DNA of 64,000 nucleotides from Chloroflexota bacterium. Its GTDB lineage: Bacteria > Chloroflexota > Dehalococcoidia > E44-bin15. A model generated the notes under the pieces. That model had not been told where the DNA came from. It saw only the letters and a list, made by a program, of their open reading frames with translations, and ran no database searches. Positions 19,002 to 28,375 of this stretch are shown here, one piece after another. The translations under genes and the position numbers were made by a program. The DNA lies in NCBI GenBank assembly GCA_030604825.1, contig JAUVVB010000008.1:1-64000 (forward strand), read 5' to 3'. Each line of letters opens with the position of its first letter. Within the stretch, counting starts at the first letter, position 1.

Positions 19002-20231
19002 TTACTCCTCAGCCTTGCTTTCTCCGATAAGCCTCTCCCCATACTCCAGGAGCACCTTGGGGTCAATGTCTGGCTTCTTGGTCTCCAGATAGGCTTTCAG
19101 CGCCTCAAGGGGTGTCATCCCCTCGGCGGAAAGCCCGCTCAGCCGGGGGCGGTGCTCCCGCTGCACATCCCGGGCGATGGCGGCGATGAAATGGGCATCC
19201 TTCAATGCCCTCCGAATCTCCCCCTCCTGAAGCATCCCCTCCAGCCCCTCCGGGATCTGGACCTGAAGTCGAACTATGCTGTCCTTTATCCTGTGCCGGG
19301 CGATGGCGCGCAGCACTGCGGCGGTGGGGTCGGGCTCTTGGGCAGAGATATCAACCTTGATGGTGAGAAATGGGCGCGCCTTGACGGAATGGAATTCAAA
19401 GGACGTCCGCCTTTCAGCCCCCTGCTCTATTTCAACGATATAGAACCCCTTTTCATCCCCCTCCTCGCTGAAGTCGATGCGCTCCAGGCTTCCTGAGTAG
19501 ACCACCGGCGGGCTCTGGGAGAGGACCTGTCGCCTGTGGATGTGGCCCAGGGCGACATAATCGAAGGCGGGGTCGGCCACCACGCTGGGGAGGAGCGTGT
19601 AGTCGCGGCCCATCATCATCCCCCTCTCCGAGCCCATTTGAGCACCGTGCACCAGGACATGCGCTGCCAGGATAGCGGGCAGTTCTGGGTCCAGCGCCTC
19701 GACCGCGGCCTTCAGGTATTGGGTCAATCTCTCCGCAATCCTCTCGTTTACCTCATCCAGGGTGAGGTTTTTCGTCTCCTCCCTAGAGAGCAGCCCGCTT
19801 CTCTTGGCCCAGGGCAGGGCCACGATCTGGAGAGGCCCGCTTTTGGTGTCGATCCTGTAGGTGCCAGCCTTACTGGCCACGGTAACGTTCTCTATCGCCA
19901 GGGTGTCGAATATCTCTATGGAGGTGGCGCGCCAGAAGGCGCTGGGCTGATCGTGGTTGCCGATGAGGAGGAAGACGGGTATGCCCCCTGATGCCAGCTT
20001 CCAGATGCGCCTGGCAAACTCCCGCTGCTGGGTCTGGGAGGGCTCGCGGCTCTTGTAGGCGTCGCCGCAGAAGAGCACCAACTCAACCTTTTCGCTCAGG
20101 GCGTATTCCACCACCTCATCGAAGGTGGAGAGGAAATCGTGGAGCCGCCATGAGAGCCCGGTCTCGGGATCGATGCCCCCGCTGTAGTTCTCCACCCCCA
20201 GGTGCAGGTCGGCGAAATGAAGGACTTTCAT
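19002..20231 (-). CDS. sbcD: DNA repair exonuclease SbcD/Mre11-like
   Basis: MKVLHFADLHLGVENYSGGIDPETGLSWRLHDFLSTFDEVVEYAL..LFCGDAYKSREPS..LIGNHDQPSAF..AAHVLVHGAQMGSERGM..ALGHIHRRQVL. Confidence 0.92.
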   Translation of the reverse strand: MKVLHFADLHLGVENYSGGIDPETGLSWRLHDFLSTFDEVVEYALSEKVELVLFCGDAYKSREPSQTQQREFARRIWKLASGGIPVFLLIGNHDQPSAFWRATSIEIFDTLAIENVTVASKAGTYRIDTKSGPLQIVALPWAKRSGLLSREETKNLTLDEVNERIAERLTQYLKAAVEALDPELPAILAAHVLVHGAQMGSERGMMMGRDYTLLPSVVADPAFDYVALGHIHRRQVLSQSPPVVYSGSLERIDFSEEGDEKGFYIVEIEQGAERRTSFEFHSVKARPFLTIKVDISAQEPDPTAAVLRAIARHRIKDSIVRLQVQIPEGLEGMLQEGEIRRALKDAHFIAAIARDVQREHRPRLSGLSAEGMTPLEALKAYLETKKPDIDPKVLLEYGERLIGESKAEE

Positions 20232-20235
20232 GTCG

Positions 20236-20622
20236 TCAATCCAAAAGCCTCCTCTCGCCCTCTATCGTCTTGATGTCGGTTATATCCTGGGTGACCTCCA
20301 GGCAGCCGATGTAGCTTCCCGATTTGTCCCGGACGGGGAAGTAGCGTATCAATATCATCCGCCCCTTGAGGTTGATCCAGAATTGGGCGACATCCCTTTT
20401 TCCTGCCCGAAAATCTTCCAGTATTTGATTTACCACGTGCACGCTTTCCTGGGGATGACAGTTCTGGACCTTCATGCCGATGACGGAAGGGGTCCTTCTG
20501 AAGATGCGCTGGTCTCCCTTGCTATAGTACCTTACCACATCGTCCTTATCCACAAAGGAGACCTCAACCGGCAGCGCATCAAAGATGGCGGCGATGGTCT
20601 CAGTTGACAGTTTGTCCAGCAT
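20236..20622 (-). CDS. PAS-domain protein (DUF438 C-terminal-like)
   Basis: ALPVEVSFVDKDDVVRYYSKGDQRIFRRTPSVIGMKVQNCHPQESVHVVNQILEDFRAGKRDVAQFWINLKGRMILIRYFPVRDKSGSYIGCLEVTQDIT. Confidence 0.85.
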   Translation of the reverse strand: MLDKLSTETIAAIFDALPVEVSFVDKDDVVRYYSKGDQRIFRRTPSVIGMKVQNCHPQESVHVVNQILEDFRAGKRDVAQFWINLKGRMILIRYFPVRDKSGSYIGCLEVTQDITDIKTIEGERRLLD

Positions 20623-20636
20623 GGTGCTCCTCCTTG

Positions 20637-20684
20637 TCAGTTCTCCACCCCCAGGTGCAGGTCGGCAAAATGAATGATTTTCAT
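20637..20684 (-). pseudogene. Relic of sbcD 5' end
   Basis: Minus: ATG AAA ATC ATT CAT TTT GCC GAC CTG CAC CTG GGG GTG GAG AAC TGA = MKIIHFADLHLGVEN*; 42/45 nt match to intact sbcD start at 20187-20231. Confidence 0.9.
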
Positions 20685-20690
20685 AATTCC

Positions 20691-21086
20691 TTAGTTAGCT
20701 CCCCGGGTCATTCGAGGCAGGCTTGCATTGCCTGGGGGAAGTTCCCAATGCTCCTCCTCGCACTCCCTCAGTCTGTCGGCTTCCAAGCGCCTTGCTGTGG
20801 GGCCGTTTGCCAGTGTTGCATAGCGGAACTCAAGAGCATGACCTGCTTGACGCAGCCACTTCTCTGCTCTACTGAGATACCTGTCAGGCTTACCAATGCG
20901 CTCGTCAAGGAGTCTTTTCTTAAGGCTGGGCGTAGCTGAGCCAATATAGATTATCGAGGAAGAGCCCCTGAGCCTGCCAAATTCGAAATCCGTCCGTACT
21001 TCATAGATGCCAGGGGAGTTGGGCACAGGCACCTTTAGCGACTGCAAATCTAGCGGATGCCATTCAGACCACCTGGTTATGCTCAT
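20691..21086 (-). CDS. GIY-YIG nuclease-like protein
   Basis: VPNSPGIYEVRTDFEFGRLRGSSSIIYIGSATPSLKKRLLDERIGKPDRYLSRAEKWLRQAG..RLEADRLRECEEEHWELPPGN. Confidence 0.78.
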   Translation of the reverse strand: MSITRWSEWHPLDLQSLKVPVPNSPGIYEVRTDFEFGRLRGSSSIIYIGSATPSLKKRLLDERIGKPDRYLSRAEKWLRQAGHALEFRYATLANGPTARRLEADRLRECEEEHWELPPGNASLPRMTRGAN

Positions 21087-21139
21087 CTAACACCTCCCGA
21101 GAGGGCAGAATCCGAACTTTTCTCGCTCTTTAGTTTGTG

Positions 21140-21721
21140 TTAGGCTTGGCCAGAAGGAGAGTCAGTTTGATTTACACCATACCAACGCCAGGTTAGCCTC
21201 CTTGTAAATTCGAGGAATTTCAGCGCTTGACTTTTCATCGACCCGCCAAAGTTACCTAAGTAAAGACTTGGCAACACCTGTAGTATGACATCGTCTACGC
21301 TTGAATAAAAGCTTTTTGCTATCTCAGTAAGCTTGCCAGCATTAGCGTGAGTTAGAGCGTTTCGAATTTGTCTTAAGGTGTCAATGCTCCTTTTGTCATC
21401 GCCGTTAATTATCCCAAACTTACGACATAGCCTAGTTTTCTCATCCAGCGTAAGGCACTCTACTACCTCCTGCGTGGCTTTAAAATTCCTAACCAGCGCG
21501 TCAGCGAGTGCCAATTCTACCATGGTGGCAGAAAGAAAAAGAACGCCAACGAAATGGCCGCTTATATACATATCGATAGCTTGACCGCTATAGTCCCAAA
21601 TCAACTGCGGGAGTCCCCCTCTGTATTCGATGGGACTTAGTTCATTTCGCCTAGCTATTCTGTCTTCCAGAGTTTCGGCATCCCTCTTTTTTAGATTTTC
21701 TCGAAATTCGTTATCATTCAT
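21140..21721 (-). CDS. HEPN-like (DUF4145-like) protein
   Basis: Alpha-helical protein with RQIRNALTH (R-x4-H, HEPN RNase-type motif). Confidence 0.55.
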   Translation of the reverse strand: MNDNEFRENLKKRDAETLEDRIARRNELSPIEYRGGLPQLIWDYSGQAIDMYISGHFVGVLFLSATMVELALADALVRNFKATQEVVECLTLDEKTRLCRKFGIINGDDKRSIDTLRQIRNALTHANAGKLTEIAKSFYSSVDDVILQVLPSLYLGNFGGSMKSQALKFLEFTRRLTWRWYGVNQTDSPSGQA

Positions 21722-21864
21722 AAGTTACTCCTTGATGGGTTTTGAATCTCGTTTCATCCGCGATTAAGGAGGCACTTTGATTCTTAAGTTCGCGCTGTTT
21801 TAGCTTCATCCAGATACAAAACAACGCCGTTTTCCTCCCCAAGGAGTGCTCGAAATTCTTTCGC

Positions 21865-21915
21865 TTACCCCTCAAAGCCCAGCCAGTAGCTGCCGCCGGG
21901 GGGGAGGACTTCCAG
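21865..21915 (-). pseudogene. Relic of glyS 3' end
   Basis: Minus: CTG GAA GTC CTC CCC CCC GGC GGC AGC TAC TGG CTG GGC TTT GAG GGG TAA = [16 protein letters not shown]; 49/51 nt match to intact glyS end at 22479-22529, both differences synonymous. Confidence 0.92.
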
Positions 21916-21924
21916 CGCCCAAGA

Positions 21925-22449
21925 TTATTTGTCTTGACCCCTCGCCAGCCCCCGTATGTAGGCTATTTGGCCCACGTGCTGAGCTAACTCGCAGAGCAGA
22001 TGGCCTATCAGGTTGCCGATGGCAACTTCGCCGAAGATGCGGGATTTCACTATCTCATCGAATTTGGCAGGGTCGAGCTGGCGCACGTAGTCCAGAGTTC
22101 GAACTCGCACTGCCTCCCCATAGGCAAGGAGGTCGCGCAGCTGGACGGCGGGGAAGCTGTCCACCTGCTCGGCGGTATAGCCGTAGCCGGTAATTCTGGG
22201 ATCATCAGGCAGGTTCAGCTTCTCATGCCATTTCTCCGACTCCCAGACCTGAGGTGTGCGCTGGAACATGTACTGGAAAAACCAGTCCTCCACTCGCAGC
22301 ATATGCCACAGAATGAAGGCGATATGGTTTGCTCCGGGCTGCGGCTGCCACATCAGCTCTTCCTGACTCAGTCCGTCCACCGCCTGGATGAGGGCTGCCT
22401 GCGTATCGTTCAGGCCCTGCAGGATAGAATCCTTCACCTCCATCTTCAT
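21925..22449 (-). CDS. DinB family protein
   Basis: ILQGLNDTQAALIQAVDGLSQEELMWQPQPGANHIAFILWHMLRVEDWFFQ..GNLIGHLLCELAQHVGQIAYIRGLARG. Confidence 0.9.
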   Translation of the reverse strand: MKMEVKDSILQGLNDTQAALIQAVDGLSQEELMWQPQPGANHIAFILWHMLRVEDWFFQYMFQRTPQVWESEKWHEKLNLPDDPRITGYGYTAEQVDSFPAVQLRDLLAYGEAVRVRTLDYVRQLDPAKFDEIVKSRIFGEVAIGNLIGHLLCELAQHVGQIAYIRGLARGQDK

Positions 22450-22478
22450 CCTCCTTGAGCAGGTTTCGAACTCGCCCC

Positions 22479-23843
22479 CTACCCCTCAAAGCCCAGCCAG
22501 TAGCTGCCGCCGGGGGGCAGGACTTCCAGGGGCTCGCCGCTTAGCTTGGCCTCAAGGCTTTCCTTCAGCTCCGCCAGCGGCACCCGAATCTGCTTCATGC
22601 TGTCCCTCTCCCTTATGGTTACCTGGTTGTCCTCCAGCGATTGGAAATCTATGGTGATACAGAAGGGGGTGCCGATCTCATCCTGCCTGCGATAGCGTCT
22701 GCCGATGCTCTGGGCATCATCGTACTGGGTCATGAAGCACTGGCGCAGGTCGGCGTAAACATCCTTGGCCATGGGGATCAGCGCCTCGTTCCGGCTCAGG
22801 GGGAGGACGGCAACCTTTACCGGTGCCAGGTCGGGGTGGAGGCGGAGCAGCACCCTGATCTCCTCCTTATCCGGCTCCTCATCGTAGGCATCGATGAGGA
22901 AGGCGAGGGCAGAGCGGTCCACCCCTGCCGAGGGCTCGATGACATAGGGGAGGTAACGTTCTTCCGTATCCGGGTCGTAGTAGCTGAGGTCCTTGCCGCT
23001 ATACTGGGAGTGCCGGGCAAGGTCGAAGTCTCCCCTGTTGGCGATGCCCTCCAGCTCCGCCCATCCCATGGGGTAGAGGTACTCGATATCGTAGCAGGCG
23101 CGGGCGTAGTGGGCCAGCTCATCCTGGGAGTGCTCCCTGAGGCGGAGGTTCTCCCCCTTGATGCCCAGCTTGATATACCAGTTCAAGCGCTCATCAAGCC
23201 AGTACTTAAGCCACTGCTCATCGGTTCCCGGCTTGACGAAGAACTCCACCTCCATCATCTCGAACTCGCGGGTTCTGAAAGTGAAGTTGCCTACGGTGAT
23301 CTCGTTCCTGAAGGCCTTGCCGATCTGGGCGATGCCGAAGGGCAGCTTCTTCCTTGATGTGTCCATCACATTGGCGAAGTTGACGAAAATTCCCTGTGCC
23401 GTCTCGGGGCGAAGGTAAACCGTCTGCGCCTCGTCCTCAACGGAGCCGAAGAGGGTCTTGAACATCAGGTTGAACATTCGGGGCTCGGTGAGCTCGCCGC
23501 CGCAGGCGGGGCACTTGCCATCCTTGGCCTCATCGGCGCGCCAGCGCTGGTGGCACGACTTGCACTCCACCAATGGGTCCTTAAATCCCTCCACATGCCC
23601 GCTGGCAACCCATGTCTGGGGGTGCATCAGGACGCTGGAGTCCAGACCCACCATATCATCCCTTTGCTGGACCATGCAGCGCCACCAGGCTGCCTTGACG
23701 TTGTTCTTAAGCTCCACCCCCAGCGGTCCATAGTCCCAGCAGGCGGAGAGCCCACCATAGATCTCGCTGGACTGGAAGATGAAGCCGCGCCGCTTACACA
23801 GGGAGGCCAACTTTTCCAGGTCTACTTTGCTTCCCACCTTCAA
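22479..23843 (-). CDS. glyS: Glycyl-tRNA synthetase (single-chain type)
   Basis: [84 protein letters not shown]. Confidence 0.95.
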   Translation of the reverse strand: MKVGSKVDLEKLASLCKRRGFIFQSSEIYGGLSACWDYGPLGVELKNNVKAAWWRCMVQQRDDMVGLDSSVLMHPQTWVASGHVEGFKDPLVECKSCHQRWRADEAKDGKCPACGGELTEPRMFNLMFKTLFGSVEDEAQTVYLRPETAQGIFVNFANVMDTSRKKLPFGIAQIGKAFRNEITVGNFTFRTREFEMMEVEFFVKPGTDEQWLKYWLDERLNWYIKLGIKGENLRLREHSQDELAHYARACYDIEYLYPMGWAELEGIANRGDFDLARHSQYSGKDLSYYDPDTEERYLPYVIEPSAGVDRSALAFLIDAYDEEPDKEEIRVLLRLHPDLAPVKVAVLPLSRNEALIPMAKDVYADLRQCFMTQYDDAQSIGRRYRRQDEIGTPFCITIDFQSLEDNQVTIRERDSMKQIRVPLAELKESLEAKLSGEPLEVLPPGGSYWLGFEG

Positions 23844-23948
23844 TCCTCAAGGTAATGCTTTTTGATAGCAGGGGCTTAGCAAAAATTACCAGTTTTCCCG
23901 CCAAATGTCAAAGGCTTGACACAGGGAGGGGAATAGCGAAAAATAGGG

Positions 23949-24581
23949 GTGATGATTTTAAAGGCGCTTTTCGACCTGGGCCCCTTTGCCTCCAATTGCT
24001 ACATCGTGGGCGCGGAGGCTACAAAGGAAGGGATGATCATCGACCCCGGTGCCGAGGCCGATACCATCCTGGAAAATGTGCGTCAGCTTGGACTTGACAT
24101 AAAGCTCATCGTGGCCACCCACACCCACATCGATCACATCGCTGCCCTTAAAGCGGTCAAGCAGGCTACCGACGCCCCATTTGCCATCCATGAAGCTGAG
24201 GGGGGCAGGGTGATGCAGGGAATGGCTCGAATGATGGGAATACTGATGACCAGGTCGCTTTCGCCGCCGCCAAAGCCAGACCGGCTGCTGACGGATGGCG
24301 AATCCATCGAGATTGGCGACCTCAGTTTCGCCGTTATCCATACCCCGGGTCACAGCCCAGGCGGGATCTCCCTCTATGGGCATGGGGTGGTCTTCTCCGG
24401 GGACACCCTGTTTAACCTCGGCATTGGCCGATACGACATGCCTGGGTGCAGCTACACAAAGCTGATGGATAGCCTAGAGAAGCTCATGTCCTTGCCCGAT
24501 GAGACCGTAGTCCTCCCCGGGCATGGCCCCCAGACCACCATCGCCACGGAGCGCAAATATAACCCCTTCTTACGCGACTAG
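23949..24581 (+). CDS. MBL-fold metallohydrolase (glyoxalase II-like)
   Basis: LGPFASNCYIVGAEATKEGMIIDPGAEAD..VATHTHIDHIAALKAVK..HTPGHSPGGISLY..GDTLFNLGIGRYD..PGHGPQTTI. Confidence 0.92.
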   Translation: MMILKALFDLGPFASNCYIVGAEATKEGMIIDPGAEADTILENVRQLGLDIKLIVATHTHIDHIAALKAVKQATDAPFAIHEAEGGRVMQGMARMMGILMTRSLSPPPKPDRLLTDGESIEIGDLSFAVIHTPGHSPGGISLYGHGVVFSGDTLFNLGIGRYDMPGCSYTKLMDSLEKLMSLPDETVVLPGHGPQTTIATERKYNPFLRD

Positions 24582-24583
24582 CC

Positions 24584-26614
24584 TCATCCAAAGATCCCTG
24601 TCACGTTGATGAGCACCGGCGCCAAAACCAACGCTATTATGGACATCAGCTTTATCATGATGTTCAGGGAGGGTCCCGAGGTATCCTTAAAAGGGTCGCC
24701 CACCATATCACCGACCACCGCCGCCTTGTGGGCATCTGACCCCTTCCCCCCGTAGTTGCCCCTCTCGATCCACTTCTTGGCATTATCCCATGAGCCACCG
24801 GCATTGGCCATCATGATGGCGATCAGGAATCCAGTGGCGGTGGCCCCGATCAAAAAGCCGGCGAGGGCAAACTTCCCCAAGACAAAGCCGACGATGATAG
24901 GAGCAGCCACGGTCATGAGTCCAGGTACGATCATCTCCCTCAAGGCTGCCTTGGTGCATATGTCAACGCATTTTCCATACTCAGGTCTGGCCTCGCCTTC
25001 CCACAGTCCCTTTATCTCGCGGAACTGGCGGCGAACCTCATTGATTATGGCGAAGGAGGTTCTGCCCACCGCATTCAGGGTCAGCGAGCAGAAGATGGCC
25101 GGCATCAAAGCTCCGAGGAATAATCCCGCTACTACACCGGGATGCAACAGGCTGATCTGGGTTATATCAACAATTCCCACTGCTTGGGTATAGGCCAACA
25201 TCAGGGCCAGGGAAGTGAGGGCTGCGGCGCCGATGGCAAAACCCTTTCCCGTGGCTGCGGTGGTATTGCCCAGGGAATCGAGGGCATCGGTGCGCTCCCT
25301 GATCTCCGGGGGCAGCCCCGACATCTCCACGATGCCACCAGCATTGTCCGCTACCGGCCCATAGGCATCGGTAGCCAGGGTGATGCCCAGCGTGGAGAGC
25401 ATGCCAATGCCAGCGATGGCGATGCCGTAGAAGCCAGCAAAATGATGGGCCACGAGGATGGCGATGACCACGAAGATAATGGGGGGCAGGGTGCTCATCA
25501 GCCCATTGGCAAATCCTCTGGTTATGGTAGTTCCGGCACCGGTTTGGGAGGCCTCGGAGATGCGGCGCGTTGGCCCGAAGTTGTAGGAGGTGAAGTAGTT
25601 GGTGCTCTCGCCAATGAGCATGCCGGCGATCAGTCCAGCGAAAACAGCCCACAGTATGCCCCAACTGGCACCGAGGAAGTATATTGCCAGAGCGGCAAAG
25701 CCGGCAGTCAGGATCGATGCTGAGAAGGTGCCACGGCGCAGGGCATTTAGCAGTGCCCCCATCTCCGGCTTTTCGCCCACCCTGACCAGGAAGGCCCCGA
25801 TGATGGAGGCGATGATCCCCCCGGCGGCGATCATCATCGGCAGATACCATGCCGTGGTCTCAGTGGCCAGGCCAGCCATTACCGCCACCGTAGCCAGGGC
25901 CATGGTGGCAATAATGGAGTCCACATAGGACTCAAACAGGTCAGCCCCCATGCCGGCGACGTCGCCCACATTGTCGCCCACAAAATCGGCGATGACAGCG
26001 GCATTTCGGGGGTCGTCCTCGGGGATTCCCTTTTCCACCTTCCCCACCAGGTCGGCCCCGGTATCGGCTGCCTTGGTATAGATGCCTCCGCCCACCCTGG
26101 CGAAGATGGCGATCAAAGAGGCGCCAAATCCAAAGCCAGGGATGATTTTGAGAAAGTCAACGCTTCCATGGAAGGCAAAGTAGAGGATGCTCAACCCCAG
26201 GATGCCGATGCCGACGACGCAGATCCCCATCACCGCGCCACTGCGGAAGGAGACCCTCAAGCCCTGGTTCAGGCTCTTCTGGACGGCGGCAGCCGTTCTG
26301 CCATTGGCTCTAATCGCCATGTTCATGCCAATAAAGCCGGCGATCCCGGAGCAGAGGGCGCCGAAAACGAAGGAAAGGGAGACCCACCAGCCGAGGTGGG
26401 GGATGAGTCCCAGAATGATAGCCACCACCACCACAAAGATGGCCAGTATTTGATATTCCCGTCTCAGGAAGGCCATGGCGCCCTCCTTGATGGCCGCCGA
26501 TATCTCCCTTATCCTCGGTGAGCCCTGTTCCTGCCGCAAAACATAAATCACCAAAAAGGCAGCGAAAGCAAGCCCCAAAACCCCTGCTATCACTGCCAAG
26601 ATAATTGGGTCCAT
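24584..26614 (-). CDS. hppA: Membrane-bound ion-translocating pyrophosphatase
   Basis: [116 protein letters not shown]. Confidence 0.97.
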   Translation of the reverse strand: MDPIILAVIAGVLGLAFAAFLVIYVLRQEQGSPRIREISAAIKEGAMAFLRREYQILAIFVVVVAIILGLIPHLGWWVSLSFVFGALCSGIAGFIGMNMAIRANGRTAAAVQKSLNQGLRVSFRSGAVMGICVVGIGILGLSILYFAFHGSVDFLKIIPGFGFGASLIAIFARVGGGIYTKAADTGADLVGKVEKGIPEDDPRNAAVIADFVGDNVGDVAGMGADLFESYVDSIIATMALATVAVMAGLATETTAWYLPMMIAAGGIIASIIGAFLVRVGEKPEMGALLNALRRGTFSASILTAGFAALAIYFLGASWGILWAVFAGLIAGMLIGESTNYFTSYNFGPTRRISEASQTGAGTTITRGFANGLMSTLPPIIFVVIAILVAHHFAGFYGIAIAGIGMLSTLGITLATDAYGPVADNAGGIVEMSGLPPEIRERTDALDSLGNTTAATGKGFAIGAAALTSLALMLAYTQAVGIVDITQISLLHPGVVAGLFLGALMPAIFCSLTLNAVGRTSFAIINEVRRQFREIKGLWEGEARPEYGKCVDICTKAALREMIVPGLMTVAAPIIVGFVLGKFALAGFLIGATATGFLIAIMMANAGGSWDNAKKWIERGNYGGKGSDAHKAAVVGDMVGDPFKDTSGPSLNIMIKLMSIIALVLAPVLINVTGIFG

Positions 26615-26644
26615 GTTTTGACCTCCTTGATGCTGTGGCTGATG

Positions 26645-27346
26645 CTAACCCCCTCCTTTTTGCCCAACGCTTGGAGATGAACCCCCTTTATGGGGTTCCG
26701 GGGAGGCGTCCAGCCTCTCCTTGAGGCTATCTAGCCTTTCCTCTAAGTCCCTTTGCCTGAAGCTCAGGGTTAGGTCACCGCGGGTCCTCTCCAGAATACC
26801 CCTCACCGCATCGGTGGTTCTCCTCAACCCCCCGGTTATGGCATCGGGGAAGTCCATGGTAACCAGCACCCCGTAGATGTCATCCATGACCGACAACAGC
26901 TCTTCGCAGCGGGCGATCTCCCCCCTCCTGGTATAATCCAGGAGGTGACGGCGCAATTCCCCCACTGCCTCCCCCAACCCGTTGAGGTAAGCCGAATAGC
27001 TCACCCCCAGCTCTTCGGGGTCTGGGATATCCTCCCCCAGGATCAGGGCATAGGTGATACAGCCCTCCGCGTATTCCTTCTGGGAATTGTAGACGAAGCC
27101 GCCATGCAGCAGCTCTTGGTGCCCGGAGAGGGTTTTATCCAGCTCCCTGAGGAGCAGGTGAGCGGAGGCGAGCATTTCCTTTGCCTCCTCATATTCGGCG
27201 CGGTGGACGGCGCGAATGGCATTGGTGGAGTGGCGGAGGGCATCACGGGAGAGCTGAAGGGCCTCCTCCCGGGCAGCGTCCTTGGCGGAGAGGGTTCGGC
27301 GTGCCTTTTCAGCGATTAGCTCCAACCTAGCGGTTAACTTTGCCAT
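26645..27346 (-). CDS. Translin family protein
   Basis: REEALQLSRDALRHSTNAIRAVHRAEYEEAKEMLASAHLLLRELDKTLSGHQELLHGGFVYNSQKEYAEGCITYALILGEDIPDPEELGVSYSAYLNGLGEAVGELRRHLLDYTRRGEI..LLSVMDDIYGVLVTMDFPDAITGGLRRTTDAVRGILERTRGDLTLS. Confidence 0.85.
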   Translation of the reverse strand: MAKLTARLELIAEKARRTLSAKDAAREEALQLSRDALRHSTNAIRAVHRAEYEEAKEMLASAHLLLRELDKTLSGHQELLHGGFVYNSQKEYAEGCITYALILGEDIPDPEELGVSYSAYLNGLGEAVGELRRHLLDYTRRGEIARCEELLSVMDDIYGVLVTMDFPDAITGGLRRTTDAVRGILERTRGDLTLSFRQRDLEERLDSLKERLDASPEPHKGGSSPSVGQKGGG

Positions 27347-28375
27347 CTAGTTCACCTCGAATCTAGCTGCCAGCTTGCTGGCTGCCTTTTTTACATCCTC
27401 CGCCCCCAAAACGGCACCGATCACGGCGATGGAGTCTGCCCCCGCCGCGATGACATCGGGGGCGTTTTCCTCATCGATGCCCCCGATGGCCACAATGGGG
27501 ATGGATATCGCCTCCCTGATCTGTCTTAGGGCGTTAAGCCCCACCACCCTGCTGTCCGCCTTGGATGGGGTGGGATAGATGGCGCCCACGGCGATGTAGT
27601 CAGCACCGTCAGCCTGGGCCTCAACGGCCTTCTCCACGGAGGAGGTGGAGCAGCCCAAGATCTTATCCAGGGGAAGCAGGGGGCGCGCTGCGGAGATGGG
27701 GAGGTCCCTCTGACCCAGATGAAGGCCATCGGCATCTGAGGCCAGGGCGATATCCAGGTAATCGTTGACGATGAACAGGGCTTCCAAGCGGGAACAGAGC
27801 TCCCTCAGCTTCGTTGCCGTGGCCAGGATCGTCCCCTTATCCCGGTGCTTGTCCCGAAGTTGGATCGCCTTCGCCCCGCCCTCGATGGCTTGGCGGGCTA
27901 GCTCTATTTCCTCCCTGCCCCCCAGTGCCTCAGCGTCGATGATCACATAGAGCCCCGCTATCCTCTCCCTCTTCTGGCGGCGAAGCAGCCTCCCGACGAG
28001 CTCCTGCTCTATTTCATATAGGGCAAAGCGCGCCTTCTTGAAAACTGCCGCCTCCAGGGGCCCCTGGGGGAGCTTGGCGAACTCCTCCAGCACCCTTAGC
28101 GATTCCTCAACCCTCTTGGCGTTGGCGATGACGAGGGAGGGGAGGTCCTTTCGCTCCATCTCCCCGGGGACCTCGGCGAAGGCGCCCACATCAGCGGCTG
28201 AATCGCGAGCGAGAAGGAGCCTTCCCTTGAGCGAGGACTGCTCTCCCAGTTGGTGGCGCAGCGCCTTCAGCTGCTCGCTCAGCTCGGCGTTGTTGAGGAG
28301 GAAGCGGGCCACATCCTCCAGGAGTCTCAGCCCCTCGAGGGTGCGGTTGAGGTTAGCGTCGATGAGGCGTAGCAT
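27347..28375 (-). CDS. thiE: Thiamine-phosphate synthase with N-terminal extension domain
   Basis: C-term LYVIIDAEALGG..QLRDKHRDKG..LFIVNDYLDIALASDADGLHLGQRDLP..GCSTSSVEKAVEAQADGADYIAVGAIYPTPSK; N-term MLRLIDANLNRTLEGLRLLEDVARF. Confidence 0.92.
   Translation of the reverse strand: MLRLIDANLNRTLEGLRLLEDVARFLLNNAELSEQLKALRHQLGEQSSLKGRLLLARDSAADVGAFAEVPGEMERKDLPSLVIANAKRVEESLRVLEEFAKLPQGPLEAAVFKKARFALYEIEQELVGRLLRRQKRERIAGLYVIIDAEALGGREEIELARQAIEGGAKAIQLRDKHRDKGTILATATKLRELCSRLEALFIVNDYLDIALASDADGLHLGQRDLPISAARPLLPLDKILGCSTSSVEKAVEAQADGADYIAVGAIYPTPSKADSRVVGLNALRQIREAISIPIVAIGGIDEENAPDVIAAGADSIAVIGAVLGAEDVKKAASKLAARFEVN

Noticed and set aside
23916-23944. TTGACA-N17-AAAAAT as a promoter for the MBL hydrolase
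   Set aside because: The -10-like hexamer ends only a few nt before the start codon, leaving no leader or RBS; weak -10.
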